Shown here: one piece after another, positions 7,848 through 15,473 of the stretch
How positions within the stretch are numbered: position 1 is the stretch's first letter
Layout of the letters: each line of letters begins with the position of its first letter
DNA from: Streptomyces sp. RPT161
GTDB taxonomy: Bacteria > Actinomycetota > Actinomycetes > Streptomycetales > Streptomycetaceae
Direction of reading: 5' to 3'
Assembly (NCBI RefSeq): GCF_027533845.1
Contig: NZ_JAPZVN010000016.1
Location: 62,001 to 126,000, forward strand
Length of the DNA stretch: 64,000 nt
Translations under genes and position numbers: made by a program
The notes under the pieces: model-generated
Told to the model about the DNA's origin: nothing
Database searches by the model: none
The model's input: only the letters and a program-made list of their open reading frames with translations

Positions 7848-9566
7848 CTACTGCTCGGAGTCGCCTTCGGGGTCGGCCTGTGCGAGGACCAGGGTGTAGC
7901 GCATGGCCGCGTCGATTCCGATGCCGAAGAAGTCGCAGATGCGGCGTACGTCGCCGCCGGTCGCGAAGATCTCCTGAAGGATGCGGTCCTCGCGCAGGGC
8001 CTGTGGCTTCACGTCGAGGGTCCGCCAGGCGTAGAGCCTGCTAGTCGGTGTGGTCCGCGGAGCGGTCTTGCGGTTGACGATCAGGTGGGGGTTCAGGGTG
8101 CTGGGCCAGCTCCGGGCTCGGTGGTCAAGGTAGGCGGTGAGGCGGGTCAGGACCGGCCCGGCGAGCGGGATGGTCTTCTCGCCGAGGGTGAGCTTGCCGT
8201 CGCTGATGTCCGTGAGCTGGATCGCGGCGAGTTGCGAGCCGGTCAGTCCGTGGAAGGCAACCAGCGCGACGGCCAGGGCCACGGTGACATCGGACGAGTT
8301 GAGCGCATCGCGGATCTTCGTCGTGTCGAGAGGCGTGGGGATGGTGGTGTTGCTCCGGGCTATGGGGACGCCTCTCGTGGGGTTGGTGAAGACCTTCTTA
8401 CGGGACTTGAGGACGGCGAATACCGAGCGCAGGCCCTGGTCAGCGAAGAGCCGGTTGGCTCCTTCGGCCGGGAGTGCCTCGACGAAGTCCTGCCTGCTGA
8501 TCTCGGCGAGCGAAGTGTGTCCCTGGTCGGCCCATCGTCGCCAGATCGGGGCCATGCCCTGTATGTGGAGGTGGATGGTCTGCTCGTGGCGGGGACGTCG
8601 CCGCGGGGCGGTGGCACTGCCCTTGAGCATGACGTCGAACCACAGCTGCAGTTGACCGGTCATCTCTTGCGGCAGACCCGTGGTCTTCTTCGCGAAGTAC
8701 CGCTCGACGGCCGTGGTCCGGTCGTCGACCAGGAGGTCGGCGGCGGCGAGGATCTCCAGCGTCGAGGTCTGGGTGCCGCCGTATCGGATGCTGGCGGTGA
8801 CGTCGCTGACCAGGATCTTCGCGCCCGGCCAGTCCTGCAGGGCGTCCAGCAGTTTGAGGGTGTGGACGACGCTGTTGGTCTGTCGCCGCGTCCATGCGTG
8901 TCGCTCGGCGTGCTCGCGCAGGACGGGCTCGCAGTAACGCAGCAGCCGCGAATCGCCCGTCAGTGCACGGTTCTTGATGGCGCCGTGGCCGGGTGGCATA
9001 CGGAACAGCAGCAACTGGCGGGTACCGGTAATGGTCTCGGGAATTGCTGGTGGCCGCTTCTGGTGCAGTTCACGGGCGCGGGCGGCGCGGCGCCGGGCGG
9101 CTCCGGTCTTGTCGTACTGGAGGTTGGCGAAGAAGAGCTGCTGCCCGTGCTGTCTGACGGTCTCCAGGTTGGGGGCCCGGCCGGGCTGTTGATGAAGGCG
9201 GGCGTTCTCCCAGCACAGTCGGCAGGCGCCCTGGCCGTTGATCCGGCTCTTGCGTCCGCAGAACTCGCACGTGTCGACGGGATAGTGGGTGAACCACCAG
9301 CGGCAGCTCCAGCACTGCCAGCTGGTGGACCGGTAGACGCCCCAGGCCAGGCAGCCCTGGCAGGAGCCGACGTGGAGCGGGGCTCCGGGATGGCAGCGGG
9401 TGCACAGTCCTTGGCTGAAGTAGTCCACCCCGCCACAGGCCCGGCACGGCGGCGGGATGAACGGGCCGCCGGGCAGGCAGCTGTAGCAGAAGTCCATCCG
9501 CGGCTTGGTCCAGGCGACCCGGTTGACCTGGCAGACCGTGCACTTGCCGGGCGGTGGGGTGCTCAT
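7848..9566 (-). CDS. Zinc-ribbon protein with degenerate tyrosine-recombinase-like C-terminus
   Basis: 572 residues. The first 150 contain eight CxxC pairs (CTVC, CYSC, CRAC, CTRC, CQGC, CWSC, CEFC, CRLC), enough for four zinc ribbons, presumably for DNA or protein binding. The rest resembles a tyrosine recombinase: a helical core-binding region, then FHGLTGSQLAAIQLTDI and a final GGDVRRICDFFGIGIDAAMRY block. The usual active-site Arg of the TGLR motif is replaced (TGSQ), and the H of LGH is missing although the final Tyr remains, so it is probably a partner protein rather than an independent recombinase. ATG 9566 overlaps the stop of the HTH gene by four bases; upstream extension of the frame is unlikely coding. 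Confidence 0.75.
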   Translation of the reverse strand: MSTPPPGKCTVCQVNRVAWTKPRMDFCYSCLPGGPFIPPPCRACGGVDYFSQGLCTRCHPGAPLHVGSCQGCLAWGVYRSTSWQCWSCRWWFTHYPVDTCEFCGRKSRINGQGACRLCWENARLHQQPGRAPNLETVRQHGQQLFFANLQYDKTGAARRRAARARELHQKRPPAIPETITGTRQLLLFRMPPGHGAIKNRALTGDSRLLRYCEPVLREHAERHAWTRRQTNSVVHTLKLLDALQDWPGAKILVSDVTASIRYGGTQTSTLEILAAADLLVDDRTTAVERYFAKKTTGLPQEMTGQLQLWFDVMLKGSATAPRRRPRHEQTIHLHIQGMAPIWRRWADQGHTSLAEISRQDFVEALPAEGANRLFADQGLRSVFAVLKSRKKVFTNPTRGVPIARSNTTIPTPLDTTKIRDALNSSDVTVALAVALVAFHGLTGSQLAAIQLTDISDGKLTLGEKTIPLAGPVLTRLTAYLDHRARSWPSTLNPHLIVNRKTAPRTTPTSRLYAWRTLDVKPQALREDRILQEIFATGGDVRRICDFFGIGIDAAMRYTLVLAQADPEGDSEQ

Positions 9567-9886
9567 AGCGGCGGCTGCGAGCGTGGACGGCCGAACCGCG
9601 GGGCGACGACCGGACCCGCATCGGAGGCCGCGGCGGTCTCCTGCTCGGGCGGCCGACGTGCGGCGACCTTCTCCGGTTCGCGGATCAGCAGCGCGGTCGG
9701 CTCGCAGTCCAGGACCGCGCAGATCACGTCCAGGTCGTCCAGCCGGATTGAGGTCGGTGTCCCTGTCCACAGTGCCGACATCTTGCCCGCGCTGATCTCC
9801 AACCCAGCTTGGGCCAGGAGCCGACGCATCTCGGTGGACTTCCAGATGCCGCGCTCGGCGGCCTTCAGCCGCAGGTTCCACTGCAC
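9563..9886 (-). CDS. Cro/C1-type helix-turn-helix protein of the recombinase cassette
   Basis: About 107 residues. Residues 1-75 form an XRE/HTH_26-like domain (MRRLLAQAGLEISAGKMSALW, then IRLDDLDVICAVLDCEPTALL, the typical end of this fold). The rest is a flexible, charged tail. It probably regulates the cassette or assists the recombinases. GTG 9886 is chosen because GAGAGG lies just before it and the HTH begins right after. It starts four bases beyond the recombinase stop and ends in an ATGA overlap with the next gene, so the three genes form one transcription unit. Confidence 0.8.
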   Translation of the reverse strand: MQWNLRLKAAERGIWKSTEMRRLLAQAGLEISAGKMSALWTGTPTSIRLDDLDVICAVLDCEPTALLIREPEKVAARRPPEQETAAASDAGPVVAPRFGRPRSQPPL

Positions 9887-9890
9887 GGGT

Positions 9891-10967
9891 TCACACCTCT
9901 CCCAAGCGCGCTTCGAGTCGCTCGTTCGCACTCATCCAGGCTCGCTCGACGTGATCGCTATGGACGTGGATGTAGCGGCTGGTCGTCGACAGCCACTCGT
10001 GTCCGAGGAGTTCTTGCAGGGCCTTCAGATCCATCCCGTCCCCGTAGAGCGAGGAGGCACAGTAGTGCCGCAGGACATGGGGCGTGAGCCTTCCCGCCCA
10101 GGCTGGCAGCCACAGCTCGGTGGCGCCCGACAGACCGGCACGCAGGGAACTGTGGTTGATCCGCGTGCAGTGCCCGGTGAGCTCGTCATGCCGTTCGCTG
10201 GGCAGCAGCGGGGCGTCGGGATGGGCCCAGTCGGGTCCGAACTGGTGGCGTACGTCGGTGAGCCACCAGTCGATCAGACGGTCAGCACCGTTGATCGCCG
10301 GGACCATCCGCGGCTTGGGCCCTCGGCCACGGCTGCCCTTGCCGTGCCGGACGTGGAGCTTGCCGAACGTGCCCAGATCAGGGCGCCAGTCACGGATGTC
10401 GAGCATGCGTGCCTCGTTGATCCGCAGTCCCAAGCGGCGCCACAGCGAGGCCGCGAAGTAGTTCCGGGCGGCCGGCAGATACTTGCGAGCCTCGGAGACC
10501 GACGTCCGCCACTGCCCGAAGAGCTGGTCGACCTCCGCGTCGGAGGGCGGGATCCGCATGTTGGCGAAGACCGGACTGCTGGGGCGGTTGTACTCGTCGA
10601 TCGGCTGCTGGACCACGGAGCCGGTCAAGACGTGGATGTCGCCCTGGTACCGGCTGATCACGAAGTCGTAGAAGTAAGCCAGCATGCCGGCCTTGCCCGC
10701 CCGCGTACTGTGGGCCCGGCCCTCCAGCCGCAGCCCCGTCAGGAAGCGGTCGGCGTCGTCGCACGATGCAGTCCACAGCGGGCCGTTGAGGGTCCTCGCG
10801 AACTCGAAGATAGCCGCCCGCACATTGCCGATGTGGCTGTCGGTCAGGTTGGCCGCGGCCATGGACAGGGCGAACTGATCAACGATCTCTTGCTCGAAGT
10901 CCTCGATGTCGCGCTGCGTCCGCAGCGCACGAGCCGAGGAGATGTTCCGGATGACTGCCAGTGCCAT
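9891..10967 (-). CDS. Tyrosine recombinase / integrase
   Basis: Site-specific recombinase of 358 residues with an N-terminal core-binding domain (about 20-120) and a complete catalytic domain. The expected catalytic residues are all visible: Arg182 in LGLRINEARML, Lys210 in RHGKGSRGRG, His297 and Arg300 in HVLRHYCAS, His323 in LLGHEWLSTTSRY and the nucleophile Tyr332. It opens the minus-strand three-gene cassette inserted in the transfer operon and most likely moves that cassette. It could instead be the integrase of the whole element, but its orientation and tight coupling to the two other cassette genes argue against this. Confidence 0.9.
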   Translation of the reverse strand: MALAVIRNISSARALRTQRDIEDFEQEIVDQFALSMAAANLTDSHIGNVRAAIFEFARTLNGPLWTASCDDADRFLTGLRLEGRAHSTRAGKAGMLAYFYDFVISRYQGDIHVLTGSVVQQPIDEYNRPSSPVFANMRIPPSDAEVDQLFGQWRTSVSEARKYLPAARNYFAASLWRRLGLRINEARMLDIRDWRPDLGTFGKLHVRHGKGSRGRGPKPRMVPAINGADRLIDWWLTDVRHQFGPDWAHPDAPLLPSERHDELTGHCTRINHSSLRAGLSGATELWLPAWAGRLTPHVLRHYCASSLYGDGMDLKALQELLGHEWLSTTSRYIHVHSDHVERAWMSANERLEARLGEV

Positions 10968-11195
10968 GGGCCGCTCAGTTCAGCGAGACAACGACTGAGT
11001 CGAGATTACTGGCAGAGCTTCAGGATTTCCGACGAACCATCAAACTTCGTTACCCAGGCCGGGCATCCCATGCCACCTGGCCTGCAGCCCACTCCCACCG
11101 CCCCGGCCCTGAACGAACTCGGCGGCCTACAGACATGAGTCAACCAGAAGTACCGCGATGCAACCGTCCTTGACCACCGACACAGGAACACCGTC

Positions 11196-11930
11196 ATGGA
11201 ACCTGCCGACCTGGCCTTTGGCCGTCACCCCCAGTACGGCATCGTCGCCCGCAACACCCGTGACCTGCCTGCCGGTCAGTGGATGCTCGACCGCCTCGAC
11301 TTTCGGCGAGTCCCGGACCATCCCCATCTGTACGCACTCGCCGACCACTACCGCGACGGCCGGGCACACACCGCCCAAGCCATCGCCACCTTGCGCAAGG
11401 CTGGCTTCGCCGTAGACGCCGATGTCGAGTTCGAGCCGATCGAACACGCTGCGCAGGCCGAACAGTTCGTGCACTACGAACCTGTCGCGCCCGATGTGGC
11501 GTTCGCCGAGCACCCGCAGCTCGGCGTAGTCGCCGCCATCGATGACGGTGCCCGCCTTGGCGGCGAGTTGCTAGAACAGCACGGATGGCAGCACCACCCC
11601 GGGCTGGACATCTATACGCTGCCGAACAACATCGACCGCTTGCAAGCGCTCGACCACGTCGCGGCAGCTGCCCTTGCCGCGCAGCGTGCCGACCTCCTGG
11701 TGGCCGTACACCCCGAGTTGGCCCAGGCCGTAACGCATCACCGCACCGCGCAGGCCACAGCCCTCCACGCCCAGCACACCCCTGAACAAGGGTCTTCGAT
11801 CAGCGATTCCGCGCTCGCCCGCAGCCCTGCGGTCTCCGCCCTGCCTGGCACGCCGACAACACCTGCCCCGGCGGCCGACTCTCCGGCGCGGCCGGTCGAT
11901 CCACGTCGCGATGTCTCCCGCTCTCGCTGA
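11196..11930 (+). CDS. Conserved element protein with internal duplication
   Basis: 244 residues of unknown function. Two similar blocks begin with FGRHPQYGIVA (near residue 8) and FAEHPQLGVVA (near 104), each followed by a helical stretch and a hydrophobic strand, which suggests a duplicated fold. The last 60 residues are Pro/Ala/Ser-rich and end in several arginines; ALARS starts at residue 206, 39 residues from the end, a feature shared with other accessory proteins here. It is the first plus-strand gene after the recombinase cassette and, before that insertion, would have followed virB4 closely. Confidence 0.7.
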   Translation: MEPADLAFGRHPQYGIVARNTRDLPAGQWMLDRLDFRRVPDHPHLYALADHYRDGRAHTAQAIATLRKAGFAVDADVEFEPIEHAAQAEQFVHYEPVAPDVAFAEHPQLGVVAAIDDGARLGGELLEQHGWQHHPGLDIYTLPNNIDRLQALDHVAAAALAAQRADLLVAVHPELAQAVTHHRTAQATALHAQHTPEQGSSISDSALARSPAVSALPGTPTTPAPAADSPARPVDPRRDVSRSR

Positions 11931-11959
11931 GACCCAACCCACTGGAAGGAGCCATACCG

Positions 11960-12457
11960 GTGGCTGTGAAGAAGATCTGGACGATCACGCACTCGTGCGG
12001 ACACGAGGTCGAGCGCGATCTGTCGGTCCGCCCTGCGGACCGCCGTGCCGGTTTCGCTGAGTGGCTGGCCAAGCAAGAGTGCACCGATTGTTGGAAGGCT
12101 GCACGCACCGATCGCGAAGAAGACAGGGCGGCCTGGCTGGCCGCCAAGCGTGCCGAGGAGCAGGCCGCCGCCGATGCCTGGTCGGCACGGTACCGGATGC
12201 CTCCGCTGGAGGGCACCGAGCGGGGGATCGCCTGGGGCGCGTGCTGCCGCCACCAGTTGGTGTCCGCCGCCTACACCTCTCTGGTTCTCGAAGGCGACAT
12301 GGGCGATGCCGCGTGGCAGCAGATAGAGGACGCGACCCGGACAATCACCCGCGCCGGCTGGTGGATCGACAACCGCGCCTCCGAACCCGACGACCTCCCC
12401 GAACTCCTGGCCGCCGGAACCTCTAGCGACCGGTCGTGTGAGAACCCGTTCCTCTGA
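11960..12457 (+). CDS. Small zinc-binding-like conserved element protein
   Basis: 165 residues. The N-terminus (ITHSCGHEVERDLSV, then CTDCW) carries a CGH and CxxC arrangement that could bind one zinc ion; a charged helical segment follows (about 45-80). The C-terminal half (AWGACCRHQLVSAAY...AGWWIDNR) is globular. No known domain was recognised. AAGGAG before GTG 11960 is a good ribosome site. It lies 29 bases behind the preceding gene and ahead of the coupling-protein leader, so it probably belongs to the same operon. Confidence 0.7.
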   Translation: MAVKKIWTITHSCGHEVERDLSVRPADRRAGFAEWLAKQECTDCWKAARTDREEDRAAWLAAKRAEEQAAADAWSARYRMPPLEGTERGIAWGACCRHQLVSAAYTSLVLEGDMGDAAWQQIEDATRTITRAGWWIDNRASEPDDLPELLAAGTSSDRSCENPFL

Positions 12458-12498
12458 CCAGCGGGGCGGCGTCCCAACTCACCGAGCGTGCCCCCCTG

Positions 12499-12527
12499 TT
12501 GACCTCGGCAGCTCCGCCGCCTAGCAC
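12499..12527 (+). promoter_or_regulatory. Candidate sigma-70-type promoter ahead of the coupling protein gene
   Basis: TTGACC at 12499-12504 and TAGCAC at 12522-12527 are separated by 17 bases, matching the vegetative promoter pattern. Transcription would start near the repeat at 12531. It lies in the 377-base non-coding stretch 12458-12834, which otherwise holds only that repeat and the leader of the coupling gene. Confidence 0.35.
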
Positions 12528-12530
12528 CTG

Positions 12531-12568
12531 TTTCCGGCCGAACCAAATCCGCGATCGGGCGGATCCTC
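12531..12568 (+). repeat. 38-base repeat, copy A
   Basis: The stretch starts TTTCCGGCCG, continues with CCAAATCC and ends GGATCCTC. A second copy at 18529-18566 matches these three blocks exactly, in the same order and spacing. Both copies lie in the few long gaps of the element, just ahead of plus-strand genes, which suggests a shared operator, promoter part or RNA leader element. Confidence 0.6.
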
Positions 12569-12834
12569 ATCGTCGACTAGTCCGCGCAACGGGCTTCTCC
12601 CTATCCCGTCGCCGTCCTCGAGGCCCTCGTGATCGCGCACCTGCGGTACAGCGCACCGGGTCGACAACCGGTGGACAGCCCTCGCCTTCGGCGCCCGTGT
12701 CCGCACGGACATCGCAAACCGGGTACGCCCTCCCGTCTCCATCCCCATCTTCGAACAGGAGCTTTCCGCATGACCAGCAGAAGAGTGCCGCGCATTCCAC
12801 CTTCCGCTATCAACTTCGCTTCCTGGACTGCTTC

Positions 12835-14622
12835 ATGCCTGCCCCGCGTACCAGCGCGCCCTCGGCCACCACCGGTACCGACGCGCTTCTCTACCTGCTG
12901 TTCGGCGCCGTCGGCGCCGCCCTCGGCTACGGCTCCCTCGCCTGGCTGACCGGCAACCTCACCAACTCTCTGCTGGGCTCCGGAGCTTGGTCCCCCTACC
13001 AGCCAGCGGAAACGATCCTTCATCCAGCCGAACTCTGGCCCGACCTTCCCCCCACCGCGCTGCTCATCGGCACGCGGGTCCTCCCCTCCATCCTGCTCAG
13101 CGCCGCCCTCACCACGGCAGCGATCTTCTGGCTGTCCCGGCGTAGCGGTGCCACAACCGGGCTGGCGAGCAAGGCGGATCTCGCTCCGCTACTGGACAAG
13201 GAGACCGCCGCCAAGGCAAAGAACCTGCGGCCGAGCCTCTCCGGGCTCAATCCCAAGCAGATCGCCCCGGCCGATCGCGGCCTCCTGCTTGGCACCCTCG
13301 ATCCTGGCCGAGTGGAGGTTCGTGCCTCCTGGGAGGACGTCCTGGTGGCGATCATGGCGCCGCGCTCCGGCAAGACCTCAGGGCTGGCCATCCCGGCGAT
13401 CCTGTCTGCGCCCGGGCCGGTGCTGCTGACCTCCAACAAGGCGGCGAACGACGCCTTCACCACCACCGTCGACGCGCGCTCCAAGGTCGGCACGATATGG
13501 ACGCTCGACCCGCAGCAGATCGCGCACCACTCACGCCTCATGTGGTGGGACATCCTCGCCGACGCCCACGACCTGGCTGGGGCCAAGCGTCTGGCCGGGC
13601 ACTTCGTCGCCGCCTCCGTGGACGACTCCAACGGCAGCGACTTCTGGTCCACCGCGGCGAGCAACACTCTCGCGGCCCTGTTCCTGGCGGCCTCCTCGTC
13701 CGGCCGTCCGATCACTGACGTACTCGCCTGGCTCGCCTCCCCGGCCGACCGCACTCCGGTCGACCTGCTCACCGATGCCGGACACGTGGCGGTCGCCGCC
13801 CAGCTTCAGGGAACCGTCAGCGGCGCAACGGAGACGCGGGACGGCATCTTCGAGACCGCGCGGCAGTACGCCAGTTGCCTGCTCGATCCGGAGATCGCCG
13901 CGTGGGTCACCCCTACCGACGAGCACCCCGAGTTCAAGCCCGCCGACTTCGCCACCTCCAAGGACACGTTGTACCTGCTGTCCAAGGACGGCGGCGGCAG
14001 CGCGAGCGCGATCATCGCCGCAGCCGCCGACGCGGTGATGCGTGCCGCGGTGATCGTCGCGGAACGCTCCGGCGGCAGGCTCGACCCGCCGCTCCTGGCG
14101 ATCCTCGATGAGGCCGCCAACGTGTGCCGCATCTCGGACCTGCCGGACCTGTACTCGCACCTCGGCAGCCGTGGCGTCATCCCCGTCACGATCCTGCAGA
14201 GCTACCGGCAGGGCCAGAAGGTCTGGGGTGAGACGGGCATGGATGCGCTCTGGTCCGCCGCCACCGTCAAGATCATCGGCTCTGGTATGGACGACGCCGA
14301 CTTCGCTGACCGCGTCTCCCGCCTCGTCGGCGACCACGACGTGCAGACCTCGTCGGTCTCCACCAGCGACGGCGGCAAGTCCACATCGATCTCGATGCGC
14401 ACCGAACGGATCCTGCCCCCGGACGCCATCCGTGCCCTGCCCAAGGGGAAGGCTCTCCTTCTTGCCACCGGCATCCGCGTCGCGATGCTCACCCTCAAGC
14501 CCTGGTACAAGGAGCGGTCCGTCAAGGAGATCGGCCCCGCCTCCGCAGCCGCCACGAAGGCGATCACTGGGCGGGCCATCGCCAAGACGCTACGGCGCGA
14601 CGACTTCGGGACTGCGGCATGA
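12835..14622 (+). CDS. VirD4/TraG-family type IV coupling protein
   Basis: Coupling ATPase that brings the relaxase-DNA complex to the channel. Two N-terminal membrane segments (about 17-38 and 75-100 from ATG 12835) precede a RecA-like motor with Walker A APRSGKTSG near residue 171-180, Walker B LLAILDEAANV near 420-428 and the typical LQSYRQGQKVWGE segment after it. The start is not settled. A strong ribosome site (AGGAGCTTTCCGC) leads to ATG 12770, but that ATG opens a different frame ending at 12949; ATG 12835 is the first in-frame start with normal protein character. It is about 595 residues, normal for the family. Confidence 0.9.
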   Translation: MPAPRTSAPSATTGTDALLYLLFGAVGAALGYGSLAWLTGNLTNSLLGSGAWSPYQPAETILHPAELWPDLPPTALLIGTRVLPSILLSAALTTAAIFWLSRRSGATTGLASKADLAPLLDKETAAKAKNLRPSLSGLNPKQIAPADRGLLLGTLDPGRVEVRASWEDVLVAIMAPRSGKTSGLAIPAILSAPGPVLLTSNKAANDAFTTTVDARSKVGTIWTLDPQQIAHHSRLMWWDILADAHDLAGAKRLAGHFVAASVDDSNGSDFWSTAASNTLAALFLAASSSGRPITDVLAWLASPADRTPVDLLTDAGHVAVAAQLQGTVSGATETRDGIFETARQYASCLLDPEIAAWVTPTDEHPEFKPADFATSKDTLYLLSKDGGGSASAIIAAAADAVMRAAVIVAERSGGRLDPPLLAILDEAANVCRISDLPDLYSHLGSRGVIPVTILQSYRQGQKVWGETGMDALWSAATVKIIGSGMDDADFADRVSRLVGDHDVQTSSVSTSDGGKSTSISMRTERILPPDAIRALPKGKALLLATGIRVAMLTLKPWYKERSVKEIGPASAAATKAITGRAIAKTLRRDDFGTAA

Positions 14623-14737
14623 GCGGTCTACGCCTGGTTCCCATCCGCGCAGAAGACCCGGCGCCGAGCGCGTTGCCTCCCCCCTGTGGCAAGCGGCGTG
14701 ACCACCGCAGCGGCCCTGCGGATCCTGTCGCCGCAGG

Positions 14738-15115
14738 TCACCAGCTGAGGACCCCGCCGCCCATCGCCTGTGCGCGCCTGGCGGCATCTTCAATGTTTGC
14801 CAACCGCCTAGAAATTACGTCCCGGTGTTCCTCAACCGTCCGCACGGCGGGCGTCCCTGCCACGATCGTCTCGAGGTGTTCGCGGAGCAGAGCGCACTCT
14901 CGCAGGAATGCTGGCACCTGGTCGACGTCAACCTGCAGGTCGGCAGCGGCGAGGACCGGAAAGAAGCGGGCTCCCAACGAACGGACCGCCTCCGACCCCC
15001 ACACCCGGGTACGCCAACGCTCGAATCCGGCCAGGTAAGAGCATCCTGCTGGAACGTCCAGCACCTGCATCTCACCGTCGGCTCCGATGACGAAGACATC
15101 CACCGACAGACTCAT
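14738..15115 (-). CDS. Conserved protein of unknown function, opposite strand in the transfer region
   Basis: A 125-residue soluble protein with clear coding character: an N-terminal strand-rich part (SVDVFVIGADGEMQVLDVP), then LAGFERWRTRVWGSEAVRSLGARFFPVL and a helical C-terminus ending in GGGVLSW. I recall a Streptomyces family of this size and pattern, often close to immunity or toxin genes, but with no known function. It is convergent with the coupling-protein gene and divergent from the next gene, so it is regulated separately from the transfer operon and may be cargo. Confidence 0.75.
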   Translation of the reverse strand: MSLSVDVFVIGADGEMQVLDVPAGCSYLAGFERWRTRVWGSEAVRSLGARFFPVLAAADLQVDVDQVPAFLRECALLREHLETIVAGTPAVRTVEEHRDVISRRLANIEDAARRAQAMGGGVLSW

Positions 15116-15248
15116 GAGCGCATTGGATCACAGCAGCCTTGCGTCGGCCTATGGACTTTAGCGCTGGTCCTGCCGCTTCGTGCCCCCTGCCGAGGCCACT
15201 TCGGCCTCTCCGCCCTATATCCCCTTGCACCTTCGTCAGGAGGCATTG

Positions 15249-15473
15249 GTGTCCCGTCACACCCCTACCGTCCCTGGGCTGGCCGATATGCCCGTCGTTC
15301 GGCTCGGCGACCAGTGGTGGCTCGTCGCCGACCGCGGCTCCGTACCCATCGCCGACCCCGCCTTCAGCGGGGAGCTGGACCAGTTCGCCGCCGCGATGAC
15401 CGCCGCGAACCGCGCGGTTGCCGCACTGCGCCCCTCACAGAACACCGACGAGAGCGACGCGGAGTTGCAGTGA
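15249..15473 (+). CDS. Small conserved element protein
   Basis: 74 residues, starting at GTG 15249 behind CAGGAGGCA, a near-ideal ribosome site. The sequence VVRLGDQWWLVADRGSVPIADP suggests a small beta-rich domain, followed by one amphipathic helix and an acidic tail. No family was recognised. Its stop overlaps the GTG of the DnaB-N-like gene (GTGA), so the two are probably co-translated and may work together. Confidence 0.65.
   Translation: MSRHTPTVPGLADMPVVRLGDQWWLVADRGSVPIADPAFSGELDQFAAAMTAANRAVAALRPSQNTDESDAELQ

Larger units (their letters stand above)
7820..11131 (-). mobile_element. Three-gene recombinase cassette inserted behind virB4
   Basis: Three minus-strand genes (tyrosine recombinase, HTH protein, zinc-ribbon recombinase-like protein) interrupt an otherwise plus-strand operon exactly at the virB4 stop codon. 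Candidate ends are TGTAGG at 7820-7825 and its complement CCTACA at 11126-11131, with ATGAGT present at 7815-7820 and again at 11135-11140 as a possible duplicated target. Gene sizes and order recall the TnpA/TnpB/TnpC sets of Tn554-type elements and recombinase trios. The insertion is well supported by gene layout; the exact ends are tentative because short matches can occur by chance. Confidence 0.6.

Noticed and set aside
7812-11138. Plus-strand open frame of 1108 codons
   Set aside because: It lies opposite three minus-strand genes with clear recombinase and HTH motifs and has no domain of its own; it is a shadow caused by high GC codon bias.
14825-15472. Upstream extension of the DnaB-N-like frame
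   Set aside because: It runs through the opposite-strand gene and the small gene at 15249; GTG 15470 has the coupled start and the domain begins there.
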